In this document: positions 1 through 6,926 of the stretch, one piece after another
Numbering within the stretch: the stretch's first letter is position 1
Layout: each line of letters starts with the position of its first letter
Assembly (NCBI GenBank): GCA_963979005.1
Contig: CAXBVF010000038.1
Location: 1-10,510, forward strand
Length of the DNA: 10,510 bases
From: UBA6164 sp963979005
GTDB lineage: Bacteria > Patescibacteriota > Gracilibacteria > BD1-5 > UBA6164
Direction of reading: 5' to 3'
Made by a program: the position numbers and the translations under genes
The notes under the pieces: model-generated
Databases searched by the model: none
What the model was told of the DNA's origin: nothing
Seen by the model: the letters and a program-made list of their open reading frames with translations, nothing else

Positions 1-728
1 TTTGTTTTTATATCAACCATAGACTTGAAAGCATCTTCAATACTATCTATATACTCTTGAAGAATATTTATTTCATTTACTATTTGTTCTAGTTTATCTT
101 CTAAATCTTCAAAGTACTCTTCTATTTCTCAGCCATATGTTTTATTTATCATTTCTTCTAACTGTTTAAGAACAGTAACTTGTGGTTTGAACATATGCTT
201 CAAAAGAATTATATTTCTTTTTTTGTACATTATTTCTTTTACAAGAGTACTATTATTATCATTTTCAAAAACATCTTTTTCTAGCAACTTAATATCAGTT
301 GTCATTTTTGCTATAACCTTAAACATTTTTTCAAGCATAGCTTGAGTGATTTCATAGAGAATATAACCTGTTGTAACTTTTATGTCTTTTTTTCTAGTAT
401 TTATTTTTAGATCATCATAATGATTAAAAATTTTATTGATATGACTACCCGTACTATCTCTCATAGTAATCAAAAAATCTTTTCATAAAAATATATTAAA
501 TTCATTTAGTTCATATAATTTTCTTCTAGTATTATATTTTGGAAAATGAAATATTAAAAAAGAATAATCATCATAATCATCTATTCTTGCTTTTTGATTT
601 CACTCTAAACAGGCTTCTAAATCAAGCTCATGAATATTATACTTTTCAAGTGTTTTTTCTATTTCATCAGATTTTAATCAAACTGCATCAACCCATTTGA
701 TTCAACCTATTTTTAATTCTCTAATCAT
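1..728 (-). CDS. corA: CorA-family Mg2+/Co2+ transporter, 3' end cut by window edge
   Basis: With UGA read as Gly the frame runs from ATG at 728 to the left edge without a stop, giving 242 residues. The protein begins MIRELKIGGIKWVDAVGL and continues with the CorA-like stretch DDYDDYSFLIFHFPKYN, which matches the N-terminal cytoplasmic alpha/beta domain of CorA (a short helix followed by a hydrophobic strand with HFP). A long helical region follows, ending in EYFEDLEDKLEQIVNEINIL and EYIDSIEDAFKSM, the pattern of the long stalk helix leading to the membrane. The two transmembrane helices and the GMN selectivity motif would lie beyond the edge, so transport function is inferred from the cytoplasmic part only. 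CorA proteins form pentameric Mg2+ channels in the inner membrane. At least four glycines are UGA. No Shine-Dalgarno precedes the ATG. A ZntB-like or other CorA-superfamily member cannot be excluded without the C-terminus. Confidence 0.8.
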
Positions 729-760
729 AAATAATATATTAGAATATAAGCTTTTGTACT

Positions 761-788
761 ATTTTAATTTTGTTTAAGGATTTGTAAA
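761..788 (-). promoter_or_regulatory. Putative sigma70-type promoter of corA
   Basis: On the minus strand TTTACA (788-783) is followed after 16 bases by TAAAAT (766-761). Transcription would start about 30 bases before the corA ATG. The 16-base spacing recurs at several other promoters in this window, which supports the call. The fit to consensus is moderate. Confidence 0.5.
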
Positions 789-800
789 GAAAAAATAAGG

Positions 801-834
801 ATTTAAAAACCCCGAACGTTTATAGTTCGAGGTT
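801..834 (-). terminator. Rho-independent terminator of the 52-aa small gene
   Basis: On the minus strand a 10-bp stem (AACCTCGAAC with GTTCGGGGTT, one G-U pair) closes a 7-base loop and is followed by a T-rich run. Read on the plus strand the wobble becomes an A-C mismatch and no T-run follows, so the terminator serves the minus strand. It ends the transcript that starts near 1202. Confidence 0.8.
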
Positions 835-899
835 GTATGCATATATATAATATTATCTTTTGATAAATTAATCAGTGATATATTATTTTTTGCATTTAT

Positions 900-934
900 C
901 TATTATCCTTTATCCTCCAAATCCTTGATAATAG
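900..934 (-). repeat. Inverted repeat in the 3' UTR, with GGAGG in the loop
   Basis: CTATTATC (900-907) and GATAATAG (927-934) form a perfect 8-bp stem. On the minus-strand transcript the 19-base loop reads AAGGATTTGGAGGATAAAG, exposing a Shine-Dalgarno-like GGAGG and two GGAT motifs. It lies between the stop codon of the 52-aa gene and its terminator. The rest of 838-954 shows no convincing coding frame; only a 30-codon frame running through the terminator is present. The role of the hairpin is unknown. Confidence 0.5.
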
Positions 935-954
935 AATTTTATTAGCTTTAAAAG

Positions 955-1113
955 CTAGATCCACATTTGTTCATCAGATGATAATACTTCATGACTTGAT
1001 GCCAACAATTCATCATCTTCAATTTCATCCCCAAACAATCCATCAATTTGATGCATTCCATTTTGTGATAAAATATCTACCTGTTGCTCCGTACTCAGTA
1101 TTGCGCTTAACAT
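955..1113 (-). CDS. Small acidic protein of unknown function, 52 aa
   Basis: The frame starts at ATG 1113, ten bases after a clear AGGAG (1128-1124), and stops at TAG 957-955. The product starts MLSAILSTEQQVDILSQNGM and ends with HEVLSSDEQMWI. It has twelve Asp/Glu and not one Lys or Arg, which is striking in an AT-rich genome where AAA is abundant. There is no signal peptide or membrane segment. All three glycines use GGA/GGG and none uses UGA, unlike the large genes here. The gene has its own promoter (1209-1236), two leader hairpins and its own terminator, so it is a stand-alone transcription unit parallel to the 47-aa gene upstream. I do not recognise a family. The Shine-Dalgarno, promoter and terminator together make a real gene likely despite the length. 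A peptide precursor or an acidic nucleic-acid mimic are possibilities that I cannot support. Confidence 0.65.
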   Translation of the reverse strand: MLSAILSTEQQVDILSQNGMHQIDGLFGDEIEDDELLASSHEVLSSDEQMWI

Positions 1114-1145
1114 TTTTATTATTCTCCTATAAGAATTATTATTAT

Positions 1146-1172
1146 TTATTTAAGTGTAAGCTACTTAAATAA
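1146..1172 (-). promoter_or_regulatory. Perfect 10-bp inverted repeat in the leader of the 52-aa gene
   Basis: TTATTTAAGT (1146-1155) pairs with ACTTAAATAA (1163-1172) around a 7-base loop. It lies in the transcribed leader, about 18 bases upstream of the Shine-Dalgarno. It could be an operator or an RNA hairpin that modulates translation. Confidence 0.5.
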
Positions 1173-1180
1173 TATTTCCA

Positions 1181-1198
1181 CAAAACATGATTGTTTTG
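1181..1198 (-). promoter_or_regulatory. Inverted repeat next to the transcription start of the 52-aa gene
   Basis: CAAAACA (1181-1187) and TGTTTTG (1192-1198) are perfect inverted copies with a 4-base centre. The repeat begins a few bases after the predicted start site near 1202, so it could be a repressor operator or a 5'-terminal RNA hairpin. Confidence 0.5.
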
Positions 1199-1208
1199 CT
1201 TAATTCAG

Positions 1209-1236
1209 ACTATATGGAATATATTCAAAATGTCAA
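1209..1236 (-). promoter_or_regulatory. Near-consensus promoter of the 52-aa small gene
   Basis: On the minus strand TTGACA (1236-1231), a 16-base spacer and TATAGT (1214-1209). The -35 is perfect and the -10 has one mismatch. This is among the strongest promoter matches in the window. The predicted start near 1202 leaves a leader of about 90 bases holding two inverted repeats. Confidence 0.7.
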
Positions 1237-1252
1237 GATGATTTTTAAGAAA

Positions 1253-1279
1253 TAAAAAAACCTGAGCTATTGCCCAGGT
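1253..1279 (-). terminator. Rho-independent terminator of the 47-aa small gene
   Basis: On the minus strand ACCTGGGC and GCTCAGGT form an 8-bp stem (one G-U pair) with loop AATA, followed by seven T. It separates the transcript of the 47-aa gene from the promoter of the 52-aa gene. Confidence 0.85.
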
Positions 1280-1280
1280 A

Positions 1281-1360
1281 TAATATGCAGTGATAACACA
1301 ATCAAATGATTACATAAATTTACTCTATTAAAATAAACTTATGTAACCACTGACATATTA
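1281..1360 (-). ncRNA. Nested hairpin in the 3' UTR of the 47-aa gene (possible structured RNA)
   Basis: Two nested stems can be traced. The outer stem is TAATATG+CAGTG (1281-1292) with CACTG+CATATTA (1348-1360), with a single bulged A. The inner stem is TTACATAA (1310-1317) with TTATGTAA (1339-1346). The arms are asymmetric, with 17 unpaired bases on one side and one on the other. The element sits between the stop codon of the 47-aa gene and its terminator. It could protect the 3' end or be processed into a small RNA; it matches no RNA family I know. Confidence 0.4.
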
Positions 1361-1375
1361 TTTTACTACTACTTG

Positions 1376-1519
1376 TTATTCATCATATCCCGATTGATGA
1401 TAAGCTTCTATATCAAATTTAAAATCTGACTCTTCATAATCACTATCAATTATATAATTTCCTTCTAATGAAAGGAATTCTTTTTCTTCTTCTTTACTTA
1501 ATGGGTTTATATTCCACAT
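1376..1519 (-). CDS. Small acidic protein of unknown function, 47 aa
   Basis: The frame starts at ATG 1519, eight bases after AGAGGT (1534-1528 region), and stops at TAA 1378-1376. The product begins MWNINPLSKEEEKEFLSLEG and ends SGYDE. It is dominated by Asp, Glu, Ser and Tyr and has only three Lys. There is no signal peptide or membrane segment. Both glycines are GGA and none is UGA. It has its own promoter (1603-1630), a hairpin at the 5' end of the transcript and its own terminator. It shares this organisation with the 52-aa gene downstream, but the two proteins are not clearly similar in sequence beyond being acidic. The family is unknown to me. The call rests on the Shine-Dalgarno, promoter and terminator. 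Confidence 0.65.
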   Translation of the reverse strand: MWNINPLSKEEEKEFLSLEGNYIIDSDYEESDFKFDIEAYHQSGYDE

Positions 1520-1566
1520 TTTAATGTACCTCTTTTGTTTTTATTTTTTAATAGTCTATGCTATCT

Positions 1567-1598
1567 ATATATACGTAACCTGACTGTCACATATATAC
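1567..1598 (-). promoter_or_regulatory. 5'-terminal hairpin of the 47-aa gene transcript
   Basis: A 13-bp stem with three G-U pairs (arms 1567-1579 and 1586-1598) closes a 6-base loop, AGTCAG on the transcript. It begins almost at the predicted start site just after the -10 box. 5'-terminal hairpins of this kind usually stabilise an mRNA. An operator role is also possible. Confidence 0.5.
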
Positions 1599-1602
1599 TT
1601 TA

Positions 1603-1630
1603 ACTATATATATTTTAATATCATAGTCAA
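1603..1630 (-). promoter_or_regulatory. Near-consensus promoter of the 47-aa small gene
   Basis: On the minus strand TTGACT (1630-1625), a 16-base spacer and TATAGT (1608-1603). The -10 sequence and the spacing are the same as in the promoter of the 52-aa gene, suggesting matched expression of the two. Confidence 0.7.
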
Positions 1631-1651
1631 GTTATTAATATAATAACAAAT

Positions 1652-1680
1652 AAAAAAAACTCCATTAATGGAGTTTTTTT
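1652..1680 (-). terminator. Terminator of aspS
   Basis: The palindrome CTCCATTAATGGAG (1660-1673) is flanked by eight A on the left and seven T on the right, so it could work in both directions. It overlaps the aspS stop codon by two bases and sits just upstream of the promoter of the 47-aa gene. Confidence 0.85.
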
Positions 1681-3463
1681 AGTCTTCTTCTTTTACTACT
1701 TCTATATTAAGTTCTTCTAATTGTTCATCATCTATAAGTGCTGGAGCATTCATCATAAGGTCTTGGGCTTTTCATGATTTTGGGAAAGCATATACTTCCC
1801 TAATATTATGTTCATCTTTTAGTATCATCATAAATCTGTCCATTCATATTGCAAATCATCAGTGTGGTGGAACTCAATATTGAAATGCTTCATACATTGC
1901 TCAGAACTTTTCTTTTACTTCCTCTTCTGTTCTACCTACTTTTTCAAATGCCTTTACTAATGCTTCTATATCATGATTACGAATAGAACCTGATAGTATT
2001 TCAAAACCATTACAAGCAAGATCATATTGAACTGATTCTACTTCTAATAAGTTCTCTTTTTCAAATGCTTTAGATCATCATTTTGGCATAGAAAATGGAT
2101 TATGTCCAAAATCTATTTTACCTGTAATTTCATTTTCCTCGAACATTGGGAAGTCAGTAATCCAACAAAATGCTAGTTCATCTTTTGGAATAATATTTAT
2201 CAATTCAGCTAAATGAATTCTAAATTTACCCATGTAATCACAAACAGTTTCTTTTTTTCATGCTCAAAAGAATACTACATCTCATACTTCAAGTTCAGTA
2301 ACTTTTACTATTTCATCTAAATCTGCTTCACTGAAAAATTTATTTAATGGTCATTTTAATCCATCTTCTTTCATTTGGAAATACCCTAAACCTTGCGCTC
2401 AAAACTGTCTAACATATTTTTCAAAATTTTTCATTTGAGTTTTTGAGAATAATTCATCTCATTTTGGAACCCTAATAGCCTTTATTCTATTTAGGTCTTT
2501 TTCAGAAGCTATACTAGCAAATATTTCATTAGTTGATCTAGCAAATATATCTATTACATCTACCAATTTCATGTCATATCTTAAATCTGGTTTATCTGTA
2601 CCATACACTTCCATAGATTCAGCATAAGTCATTGAATAAAACTTATTATCTATAATTTTTTTATCACTTATAGCTTTTACTGTATCAAAGAAATATTCTT
2701 CAACTACTTTAAATATATCTGATTGCTCTACGAAACTCATTTCACAATCAATTTGATAAAACTCACATGCATGTCTATCCGCTCTAGGATCTTCATCTCT
2801 AAAACATGGAGCTATTTGAAAATATTTATCAACTCACCCTACCATTAATAGTTGTTTATATTGTTGAGGAGCCTGAGGTAGTGCATAAAATTTACCATGA
2901 TGTAATCTAGAAGGTATTACAAAATCTCTAGCTCATTCTGGAGAACTCACAGAAAAAAGCGGAGTTTGAATATCTAAAAAATCTCTTGACGTAAACCAAT
3001 TTCTAGTATGATTTAAAAATTTTGATCTAAAAACCATATTATCTAAAGCTTTAGGTCTTCTTAAATCTAAATATCTATGTTTATATCTAACTTCTTCATT
3101 AGCTAATTCTCAATGATCATCTAATTCAAAAGGAGGAGTTTTAGATTTTGATAAACATGTTACGCTTGAAACAATTATTTCTATTTCTCAAGTAATCATA
3201 TTCGGATTAGCTTGACCTTCTGGTCTTGGTCTAACTTTTCATTCTATCCCGATAACATATTCGCTTCTAAACTTATCTGCTGTTTCCCATGAAGCTTTAT
3301 CATCTTCTGGATCAAACACAATTTGTGTCAAACCATATCTATCTCTCATATCAATAAATATGATTCATCCATGATCTCTTCTGTTTGATACCCATCATGA
3401 TAATTGTACTTTTTCTCAAATATTTTTTGCAGTTAATTCACTACACTTATGTGTTCTTAACAT
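1679..3463 (-). CDS. aspS: Aspartyl-tRNA synthetase (class II, bacterial type, likely non-discriminating)
   Basis: 594 residues, the usual length of bacterial AspRS. It attaches Asp to tRNA in the cytoplasm. The N-terminal OB-fold anticodon-binding domain carries GWVSNRRDHGG and IFIDMRDRYG (residues 23-44). Class II motif 2 is FRDEDPRADR (catalytic Arg222), with the substrate loop QAPQQYKQLLM before it. The bacterial GAD-type insertion follows. Motif 3 is AIGMDRFMMIL (Arg543), followed by IREVYAFPKS near the C-terminus. His31 and Gly83 sit where discriminating enzymes such as that of E. coli have Leu and Lys. In characterised bacteria His and Gly at these sites mark enzymes that also charge tRNA-Asn, with GatCAB completing Asn-tRNA. 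Many glycines, including the one before Met541 in motif 3, are UGA. The ATG at 3463 gives the conserved N-terminus; no Shine-Dalgarno precedes it. Confidence 0.97.
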
Positions 3464-3496
3464 TTTCTAATAATAATTAATTTAAAATTTGTGCTC

Positions 3497-3525
3497 ATTA
3501 TATGAAAAAGTAGCGAAAATCAAAA
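3497..3525 (-). promoter_or_regulatory. Putative promoter of aspS
   Basis: A perfect -10 TATAAT lies at 3502-3497 on the minus strand. The -35 is weak: TTTTGA at 17 bases spacing, or TTGATT at 15. The predicted start gives a leader of about 27 bases. Between this and the divergent ppk2 promoter lies an A/T hairpin (TTTTTTTAG 3559-3567 with CTAAAAAAA 3577-3585) of unknown role. Confidence 0.5.
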
Positions 3526-3615
3526 GTTTTAACATCCTTTTTAGCTCCAAAAAACATATTTTTTTAGTAAAAAATGCTAAAAAAATAGAAAAATGTGATT
3601 TTATAGCCATTTTTT

Positions 3616-3644
3616 TTGACATTGAAAAAATAATGTAGTAGAAT
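3616..3644 (+). promoter_or_regulatory. Promoter of ppk2
   Basis: TTGACA (3616-3621), a 17-base spacer and TAGAAT (3639-3644): perfect -35 and spacing, one mismatch in the -10. The start would be near 3651, leaving about 30 bases before the ATG at 3681. Confidence 0.7.
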
Positions 3645-3680
3645 TTATTCATAACTTATTTAATTCTGTAAAAATACAAA

Positions 3681-4841
3681 ATGCCTACTCTTTCTTACCA
3701 AATCTTTAATAAACATATAAAATTATCAAATAAAGTAATTGTTCAGTTTATTTCAGAAATCGAAAAGCTTTTTAAAAAGTTTAAAGAAGATAAAGATATA
3801 GATAATCTAAAAGTACTAAAAAATAAATTAGAAGTACTATTAGAAGAAAGTCCTAAAAAATTATCTAAGATAGCTAAAAAGGAATACAAAATCCTAGATG
3901 AACTAATAGAAGAAATAGAAAACTATATAGAAGAATGAGAAGAATCTAAGGAAAAAGTTGAATTATTTGATGTAGTTAAAGAAGTAGAAAAACATTACAA
4001 AACTTGTGATATGATTCCTACTGATAAGAGAAAAAAGTATAAGAAATTTTGTGCTAAAAAGAAAAAAATCAATTATGAAAAAGAATTAATACAACTACAG
4101 GTTGAATTACTTAAACTTCAAAGACATATAAAAGAAAATTGAGAAAAATTATTAATCATTTTTGAATGAAGAGATGCTGCTTGAAAATGAGGAACAATTA
4201 AAAGATTTACAGAATATTTAAATCCAAGATGAGCTAGAGTAGTAGCTCTTGAAAAACCATCAGAAGTAGAAAGAACTCAATGGTATTTCCAAAGATATAT
4301 AAATCATCTACCAGCAGGTTGAGAAATATCACTATTTGATAGATCTTGGTATAACAGAGGTTGAGTTGAGCCAGTAATGGGGTTTGTATCAGAAGAAAAA
4401 TATAAAAAATTCTTAAATGATACACCAAAATTTGAAAAATTACTTGTTGATTCAGGTATAAAAGTTATAAAATTTTACTTCTCTGTTTCAAAAGATGAAC
4501 AAGCTAGAAGATTTGATGCAAGGAAATATAATCCATTAAAACAGTATAAATTATCACCTATTGATCAATTTTCACAACAATTATGGAAAAAATATACTCT
4601 AGCTGAATATAAAAACTTTTCAAAAACTCATACTAAACATGCTCCATGGATATTGATAAATAGTGATGATAAGAAAAAAGCAAGAATTAATGCTATAAAA
4701 TATGTATTGAATCAATATAAATATCCTGATAAAATGAGTAGCGAAAAATTAGCTATAGATGATAAAATAGTTTACTCTGGTGCCGATAAAGTTAAAATTC
4801 TAAAAGATGAAATAGATACAAATGAAAATCTATTTGAATAA
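3681..4841 (+). CDS. ppk2: Polyphosphate kinase 2 family protein (PPK2)
   Basis: 386 residues once six or more UGA codons are read as Gly. PPK2 enzymes transfer phosphate between polyphosphate and nucleoside di- or monophosphates in the cytoplasm. The kinase core starts near residue 130. Walker A is EGRDAAGKGGTIKR (Gly163-Gly171), Walker B is ISLFDRSWYNR (Asp220), and the family stretches LEKPSEVERTQWYFQRY, IKFYFSVSKDEQARRF and PLKQYKLSPID follow. The lid/C-terminal part has TKHAPWILINSDDKKKARINA. The order and spacing fit a single-domain PPK2. The first ~115 residues are a Lys/Glu-rich helical extension, probably coiled coil, not needed for catalysis in typical members. The usual NRAGVEPVMGF reads NRGGVEPVMGF here. 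The gene has its own promoter and ends at a strong terminator. No Shine-Dalgarno precedes the ATG. Whether it mainly makes ATP/GTP from polyP or the reverse cannot be read from the sequence. Confidence 0.93.
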
Positions 4842-4901
4842 AAAAAGACTGATAATCAGTCTTTTTTATTAATTAATGGTTAAACACATCAATTATATTA
4901 G
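4837..4901. repeat. Left direct repeat flanking the GGDEF cassette
   Basis: About 65 bases from the ppk2 stop codon through the terminator are nearly identical to 7400-7466. They share AATAAAAAAAGACTGATAAT and the rest of the hairpin, then ATTAATTAA, GTTAAA and ACATCAATTAT, with only a few substitutions and one T-run length change. Weaker similarity continues for about 30 bases further right. The copy at 7400 is the true junction with the lexA-like gene. This copy is therefore a duplicate of that junction. Confidence 0.75.
4840..4868 (+). terminator. Bidirectional terminator after ppk2
   Basis: GACTGATAATCAGTC is flanked by seven A and six T, forming a 13-bp AT-rich-based stem. It begins at the ppk2 stop codon. 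The same hairpin recurs at 7403-7431. Confidence 0.88.
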
Positions 4902-4929
4902 TATTTATAACAAGATTTTTGTCACTTGA
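4873..4929 (-). pseudogene. Decayed C-terminal tail of a LexA-like regulator
   Basis: On the minus strand the 18 codons before TAA at 4875-4873 read SSDKNLVINTNIIDVFNH. The intact LexA-like protein 2.5 kb away ends SEEDNLMINGKIIDVFNF; 11 of 18 residues are identical. Just upstream the frame meets TAA and similarity fades into indels, so this is a remnant and not a gene. It lies in the same position relative to the terminator as the intact gene's 3' end. This shows that a copy of the lexA 3' end once stood directly behind ppk2. Confidence 0.65.
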
Positions 4930-4969
4930 TTATAGCCTTAAATACTAGTCAAATGGAGATTAATATATT

Positions 4970-4998
4970 TTGTTAAAAAATAAGATATATGATAAAAT
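4970..4998 (+). promoter_or_regulatory. Putative promoter of the GGDEF operon
   Basis: TTGTTA (4970-4975), a 17-base spacer and TAAAAT (4993-4998). The start would be near 5005, giving a very short leader before the ATG at 5021. Region 4930-4970 shows no other feature. Confidence 0.5.
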
Positions 4999-5020
4999 AA
5001 TATTATACAATAATAAAAGT

Positions 5021-6925
5021 ATGGGAAAAGAAGAATTATGAATTAAATTAACCTGACAAGATGTTAGTACTAGTGTAAGAACTAGTCCCCTTTTTGATGT
5101 AACGAAAAATTTTTGAGATAAGATAGCAACATCCCTAACAAATTCAAAATTAATAGTTAAATACAATGAGTCTTTTGATAAAATGTCTCAAGATGAATTG
5201 GAAAATTATATTATAAATTTAATTTCTGAAAATAAATGAATAAAGGAAATTGATTTATCAGAACTTATACAAAATTGAATAATTCATTGACATATACATG
5301 GTATAATATGAAATAATTTTCCAATGATAGAAATATCTAGATTAATACCAAATCAACAATTAGTTAATGTTAGTTTTTTATGAATTAAACAATTAAATGA
5401 CCTACTTTGAAAAACATTTGTAGATTTATTTATAATGAAATTGAAAGAAATTTTAATTTCAAATACTAAAATTAATTCTGAAGTAGAATGAACAACTAGA
5501 GTAGTCAGAAGTAATTATAAACATTTAACATTTTCTATCAATAAAGATTTAGATATTAATCAGAAGATTTTTTGATGAACTTCATCTATAGAAACATTAA
5601 TTAATGAGGTTTTTGCAAGCATGAAGGATCTAGATATGTTATATTATTTCCCTGATAATTTTAAAGATTTTTTTGACATAAAAGATATTAAAAATGTTGT
5701 ATTTCAGCTTTTCAATATATGAGTTTGATCTAGAGTTGTAGGAAAATGATGAGATAAGGAAAAGTTAAAATCTTTTTATATGTGAGAAATTTCTAGTCGT
5801 AACAATATTAATCAATCTAAATTTTGAGATAATTCTAATTATAATTTTTCAAGTATTATTGAACATTCAGCTAATGCTATAAAATTAGAAAATGAAATTG
5901 TAAATAAATTGAATTGAAAAAAATTTGATTATAATTGAACACTTTTTGATATTGTAGTAAACTGAAAAATTAGTGATATTTTGATAAAATATATAAGAAA
6001 GTGAGAAATTATTAGTCTTAATGATCATACTGATATCTTAGTTAGAAGGTATATTAATTACTTAACTATTTGATTTGATTTTATATCTCCAATATTAAGT
6101 GGGGACGAATTAGAAAATATTGAAAACATAAATAAACAAATATCAACTTGAATAATAAATACCGAACTATTTCAAAAAAATTATAAAAAAACCTTAACAC
6201 AAAAATGGTTAAATAAAGATTCTGAATGAGAGGATTGATTAAGCATATTTATTGATATTGTAGAAATGTGAATAATGAATTTAAAAGACTTTAGAATACT
6301 AGCATGAAAAGTGAACTCCTGAGAAATAGATGAGAATAATTCTGAAGAATTATTAAAAGCCTGAAATTCTGTAACCCAGAAATTACAATTATTAGTTAAT
6401 CAAATTTCTGACAATTACCCAGCTTCAAAGATTTCACTATGATGAGATGAAATTTGTATTTTTATTCCAGGTAAAACAAAAAATGAAACACAAAAAATTA
6501 TTAACAATATATATGAATATATTGTAAAAAATGCTTTAAAATGAAGAATTATATCAAGTATAGAACCATATAAACAAGAAATTTTTGATGAGCTTGACTC
6601 ATTTACAAAAGTAAGCAAGATATTTGAATGAATGATAGAAAAAAGTATACAAAAAAACAATCATAATGAACAATTAGTTTGAAAAATGTATGTCTCTAAT
6701 ATTGATATTAGTGAAACAAATATGAAGCTAATAACTAAATATATGAGGCCATTCATAAAGTCACTTAAAATAAATATCAAAGATGATAATTTGACAGAAT
6801 TACTATATGATTGAAAAGATATATGAACTAGTTTTACTTTTGATATAGATGAAAATTGAAATAGTAAAAGTATCAATGTAAGTTTAGTAAAAACAAAAAA
6901 TTTAGTAAATATAAAAATTAGTTAA
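5021..6925 (+). CDS. Tandem GGDEF-type nucleotide cyclase-like protein, 634 aa
   Basis: A single frame of 634 codons appears only with UGA=Gly; I count about 38 of 43 glycines as UGA. The C-terminal half carries a GGDEF-type domain, residues ~374-520. Its opening TGIINTELF resembles the TGLxNR start; FIDIVEMGIMN (Asp412) matches the first metal-binding strand and the IND motif; SLGGDEICIFIPG holds the signature at residues 474-477, with both signature glycines UGA-coded. A second, degenerate copy lies at ~103-200: LIPNQQL, then GIKQLNDLLGKTFVDLF (residues 121-137) mirrors FKxINDxxGHxxGDxL, but the metal Asp and GGDEF are lost (SNYKHLTF). GGDEF enzymes condense two GTP into c-di-GMP. Residue variation and the lack of a clear SIG/AD.A.Y.AK tail leave the product uncertain. 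There is no signal peptide, membrane segment or recognisable sensor domain. It is followed after one base by the 163-aa gene, so the two form an operon. The ATG at 5021 lacks a Shine-Dalgarno; an in-frame TTG at 4970 is the only earlier option. Confidence 0.75.
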
Positions 6926-6926
6926 A

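Noticed and set aside
805..885. A 30-codon minus-strand frame starting MQKIIYH after the 52-aa gene
   Set aside because: It needs a UGA, runs through the terminator hairpin and stops in the T-run. Its Shine-Dalgarno-like GGAGG is too far away. More likely 3' UTR.
978..1172. A 64-codon plus-strand frame over the 52-aa gene
   Set aside because: It overlaps the minus-strand small gene, its Shine-Dalgarno and leader hairpins, and has no ribosome site or promoter of its own.
729..1375. A tRNA or tmRNA gene hidden among the hairpins
   Set aside because: No cloverleaf, TTCRA loop or CCA end could be fitted; the hairpins are terminators and UTR stems.
4234..4428. A minus-strand frame inside ppk2
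   Set aside because: It is antisense to the conserved PPK2 core and shows no motif; a by-product of AT-rich coding sequence. The same applies to 4960-5166, 6415-6660 and 6661-6876 against the GGDEF gene.
5021..6925. The idea that the protein is a CRISPR Cas10 subunit
   Set aside because: The signature is GGDE rather than GGDD. No HD domain, zinc finger, other Cas gene or CRISPR array is visible. Only the two-palm layout is reminiscent.
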